Assembly (NCBI RefSeq): GCF_001039355.2
Contig: NW_019775688.1
Location: 772-64,771 of the forward strand
Length of the DNA stretch: 64,000 nucleotides
Source: Lingula anatina
Lineage: Eukaryota > Brachiopoda > Lingulata > Lingulida > Lingulidae
Direction: 5' to 3'
The translations under genes and the position numbers were made by a program. Shown here one piece after another: positions 61,901-64,000 of the stretch (its first letter is position 1; each line of letters begins with the position of its first letter). The notes beneath the pieces are model-generated. The model saw nothing but the letters and a program-made list of their open reading frames with translations, was not told the origin of the DNA and did no database searches.

Positions 61901-64000
61901 GCCTTTATGTATTAATTTTTTGTTATTTTGGGAAACTATTGAAATAATTTATTTCCCATGTTCCAGTTTCATATGAAGAGGCTAGAACAGCTGTGTGTAC
62001 AATTTCTTGAAGCCAGTATAAATCACAGAAATGTCTTAGTAGCTCTGCAGAATGCGGCAAGACTCAAACTAGACTTCCTTAAGGTAAATACTTTTTTGCA
62101 CATATTCATACTAGTTAAGTAATGCAATTATAGCAAATAATGGATTGTTTGGTGACCTGATTTTATCCCTATGAAGAGTAACATCTGTTTTGATTTTAAT
62201 TACCTCTGCCAAGGAGGTTATATTTTCACCCCTGTTTGTCTGTCTGTCTGTTTGTCATCAACATAACTCAAAAAGTTATGGACCGATTTTGATGAAATTT
62301 TCAGGGTAGGTCGGAAATAGGTTAACTTAGAAGTGATTAGTTTTTGGTGGTGATCCGGATCAATAATCAAGCAATAATCAATAATAATAAAAAATCGCTG
62401 CCTTGGCGGAGGTCTGCACTCTCGGAGTGCTTTTCTAGTTTGTGTTATATTATTGAAGCATCCGGCAGTTAAGTGACGATTCACTGTTCTATCAGAAGTA
62501 AGGAGTTTTTAAAGCAAAGATTTTTATATTGTATTTTAGGAGTTTTGTCTGAAGTTTATAGTTAAAGAAAGCAACTACAATCAGATAGTGATGAGCAAGG
62601 AGTTTGAGAATGTGGACCGTTCATTGATGGTGGAAATAATAAGGAGGCGGCAGATGCCACCTGTCAGACTGCTGCCAGAGCCTGGCCCAGATACTACCAA
62701 CTGTAAGTGTAAGGTGGAAGATGAGATAGAATATGATATACTCCATAAATATGTAAATTATATGTAACACTTAATTTATTGAAAGAAGAAGCAGAGTTGT
62801 AAGTGTTTAAGTGCAAAAGCTTATTTAAGGCACCTTGGTGATAAAGTAAGGCTCTCCCCAATCGCTGTGTTCGTGTGGGAACTTCTTGTGAAAGGGATAA
62901 GATTAGTTTAAGAAGAGTACAATGCTACATGTAGCCCCTTATTAATGGCTCTTGCTTGTGGAAGATAGAAATATAAACTTGTTTAACCAATTTATATTGT
63001 AATACCATGGATGGTGTTATTCCTATGCCTGCCACATTCCAGACAACACCTTGGAGCAAGACCTGGAGACATTCCTGAAGTACACAGGGCAGGAGTTCTG
63101 TGACATCACCCTCATGCTGGACGGCACTCCCATCCAGGCACACAAGGCCATCCTGGCAGCCAGGTGTAGCTACTTTGAGGCCATGTTCAGGTCCTTTATG
63201 CCAGAGGATAACACAGTCAGCGTGAGTAATTTCTGCAGGATATTTGCGTCATATCTGATTGCTACAACACCTAACAAATGACATACATATGTACTTCTAT
63301 GTTTCTATATCTATATCTATATCTGTAGATCTACTTTTAATGATGATTCAGTCACAGTTGTCCTTTTAACCAGCTTCACACTCATCCTTTTTAAATAAAT
63401 ACTATTAATAATGTAAGTAGATTTTAAAAAGTTGCATTTAGCATTTTGTAAACGTAATTTGGTAAACAAGTTGGATAAACACATTTGATACTTCAAATTA
63501 TACTAAAACTCTTACTGTGCTTGACATAATGTGTAGTTATTTCTCCTGATATACACCCTGTCCTATTCCAGATTGCCATTGGAGAAATGGTTCCATCACG
63601 CCAGGCCTTTGACAGCCTGATGAGGTACATCTATTACGGTGATGTGACCATGCCTCCAGAAGATAGCTTGTACTTGTTCTCAGCACCCTACTTCTATGGT
63701 TTCACCAACAACAGGCTGCAGGCTTACTGCAAACAGAACCTGGAGATGAATGTGTCTTTTGAGAATGTGGTCCAGGTAGGAAGGGAATCCCATAACATCT
63801 AACTTATTGATTGCCAGTTATCTCAAGAATTCTTGACTTTTTTCATTCATATAAAGATTGTGCAGTTCGAAAGGTAGTGGGTGGTTATTTTGATAGGCTT
63901 TGCCTTTGATTTGTTTTTTTCCCCACTTTTTACTATTATTTGTTTATGTGAAGTCTCATTCTTAATAATTCAGATTCTGGAGGCTGCAGACCGTATTCAG
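55907..64000 (+). CDS. LZTR1: LZTR1, Kelch/BTB-BACK CUL3 adaptor, 18 exons, 3' end cut
   Basis: LZTR1 is a substrate adaptor of CUL3 ubiquitin ligase that promotes degradation of RAS-family GTPases (family knowledge). Exons: 55907-56052, 56268-56330, 56622-56678, 56942-57021, 57393-57501, 57841-57979, 59224-59363, 59668-59814, 60010-60064, 60313-60516, 60785-60871, 61149-61293, 61551-61615, 61967-62083, 62540-62702, 63043-63221, 63572-63775, and 63974 to the window end; phases agree throughout. The 709 residues visible contain six Kelch repeats (for example [46 protein letters not shown]) to about 335, BTB1 from about 368, a BACK-like region about 480-560, and BTB2 about 590-690 ([27 protein letters not shown]). 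About 55 C-terminal residues are missing beyond 64000. Compared with the human protein the insert before Kelch 6 is absent. Exon 1 is CpG-rich (12 CpG in 146 bp) and later exons are CpG-poor. Confidence 0.96.
56822..56876. repeat. GA-rich purine tract
   Basis: Imperfect GAGAGAG/GGAAAGG purine run in the LZTR1 intron before exon 4. Confidence 0.8.
57995..58580. mobile_element. 586-bp MITE, probable PIF/Harbinger type
   Basis: Terminal inverted repeats of 21 bp agree at 19 positions; both ends begin TACCCCGTTCACACT when read inwards. The flanking trinucleotide TAA is duplicated (57992-57994 and 58581-58583), as expected for PIF/Harbinger elements (TWA target sites). Frames inside (58219-58572 plus, 58328-58666 minus) show no transposase signature, so it is non-autonomous. 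It lies in the LZTR1 intron after exon 6. I count about 31 CpG in it, although the surrounding gene body is CpG-poor, which suggests recent insertion. Confidence 0.85.
59828..59873. repeat. Short tandem duplication
   Basis: Two imperfect copies of a unit of about 23-25 bases sharing ATATCTAGGGAA and GGGAGAT. It lies just after LZTR1 exon 8. Confidence 0.7.
62199..62442. mobile_element. Short MITE-like repeat with CCTCYGCCAAGG ends
   Basis: CCTCTGCCAAGG at 62203-62214 is inverted as CCTTGGCGGAGG at 62401-62412. The element is about 240 bp, begins AATTACCTCTGCC and ends GAGTGCTTTTCTAGTT. Internal landmarks are a GTCTGTCTGTCTGTTTGTC run, GACCGATTTTGATGAAA and GATCCGGATCAATAATCAA. This arrangement matches a dispersed repeat I recall from many fish and marine invertebrate genomes. 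It has no coding capacity and sits in the LZTR1 intron after exon 14. Exact ends and target-site duplication are not certain. Confidence 0.75.

Overview
The window is eukaryotic nuclear DNA from an intron-rich animal. It is AT-rich (roughly 63-65% by eye), carries many microsatellites, and holds three multi-exon genes, all on the + strand. The protein sequences are clearly bilaterian and close to their vertebrate counterparts. The compact introns, the two short non-autonomous transposon-like elements and the sharply patchy CpG content point to a marine invertebrate with mosaic gene-body DNA methylation. A mollusc or other lophotrochozoan is my best guess, but the phylum is an inference I cannot settle from the sequence.

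Region 1 (1-8048) is the 3' half of RBM19, the nucleolar multi-RRM protein of ribosome biogenesis (yeast Mrd1). The window enters in an intron just before the second half of RRM3 and contains twelve coding exons ending in a stop at 8046-8048.

Region 2 (8049-28903) is about 20.9 kb with no gene I can support. It changes character near 17.6 kb, from strongly CpG-depleted to CpG-replete, and the CpG-replete part holds several GC-richer, motif-rich blocks that look like cis-regulatory elements of the next gene.

Region 3 (28904-48075) is a complete six-exon LIM-homeobox gene, Lhx1/5 (Lim1/lin-11 class; 422 residues): two LIM domains, an acidic Ser/Asn-rich linker, a homeodomain split by an intron between positions 46 and 47, and the conserved C-terminal tip ending in Trp. 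Its introns of 1.6-6.1 kb hold microsatellites, two short tandem duplications and further enhancer-like blocks.

Region 4 (48076-55906) is 7.8 kb of 3' UTR and intergenic DNA with enhancer-like blocks, microsatellites, a 115-bp tandem duplication, and a CpG-rich promoter for the next gene.

Region 5 (55907-64000) is LZTR1, the Kelch/BTB-BACK adaptor of the CUL3 ubiquitin ligase that targets RAS-family GTPases. Eighteen exons are visible and the last is cut by the window end. Two inverted-repeat (MITE-like) elements sit in its introns.

The three proteins do not act in one pathway. The notable points are genomic. RBM19 followed head-to-tail by Lhx1/5 matches the RBM19-LHX5 arrangement I know from human chromosome 12. 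A 38-kb CpG-replete domain surrounds the developmental gene and stops abruptly at the two housekeeping-type genes.
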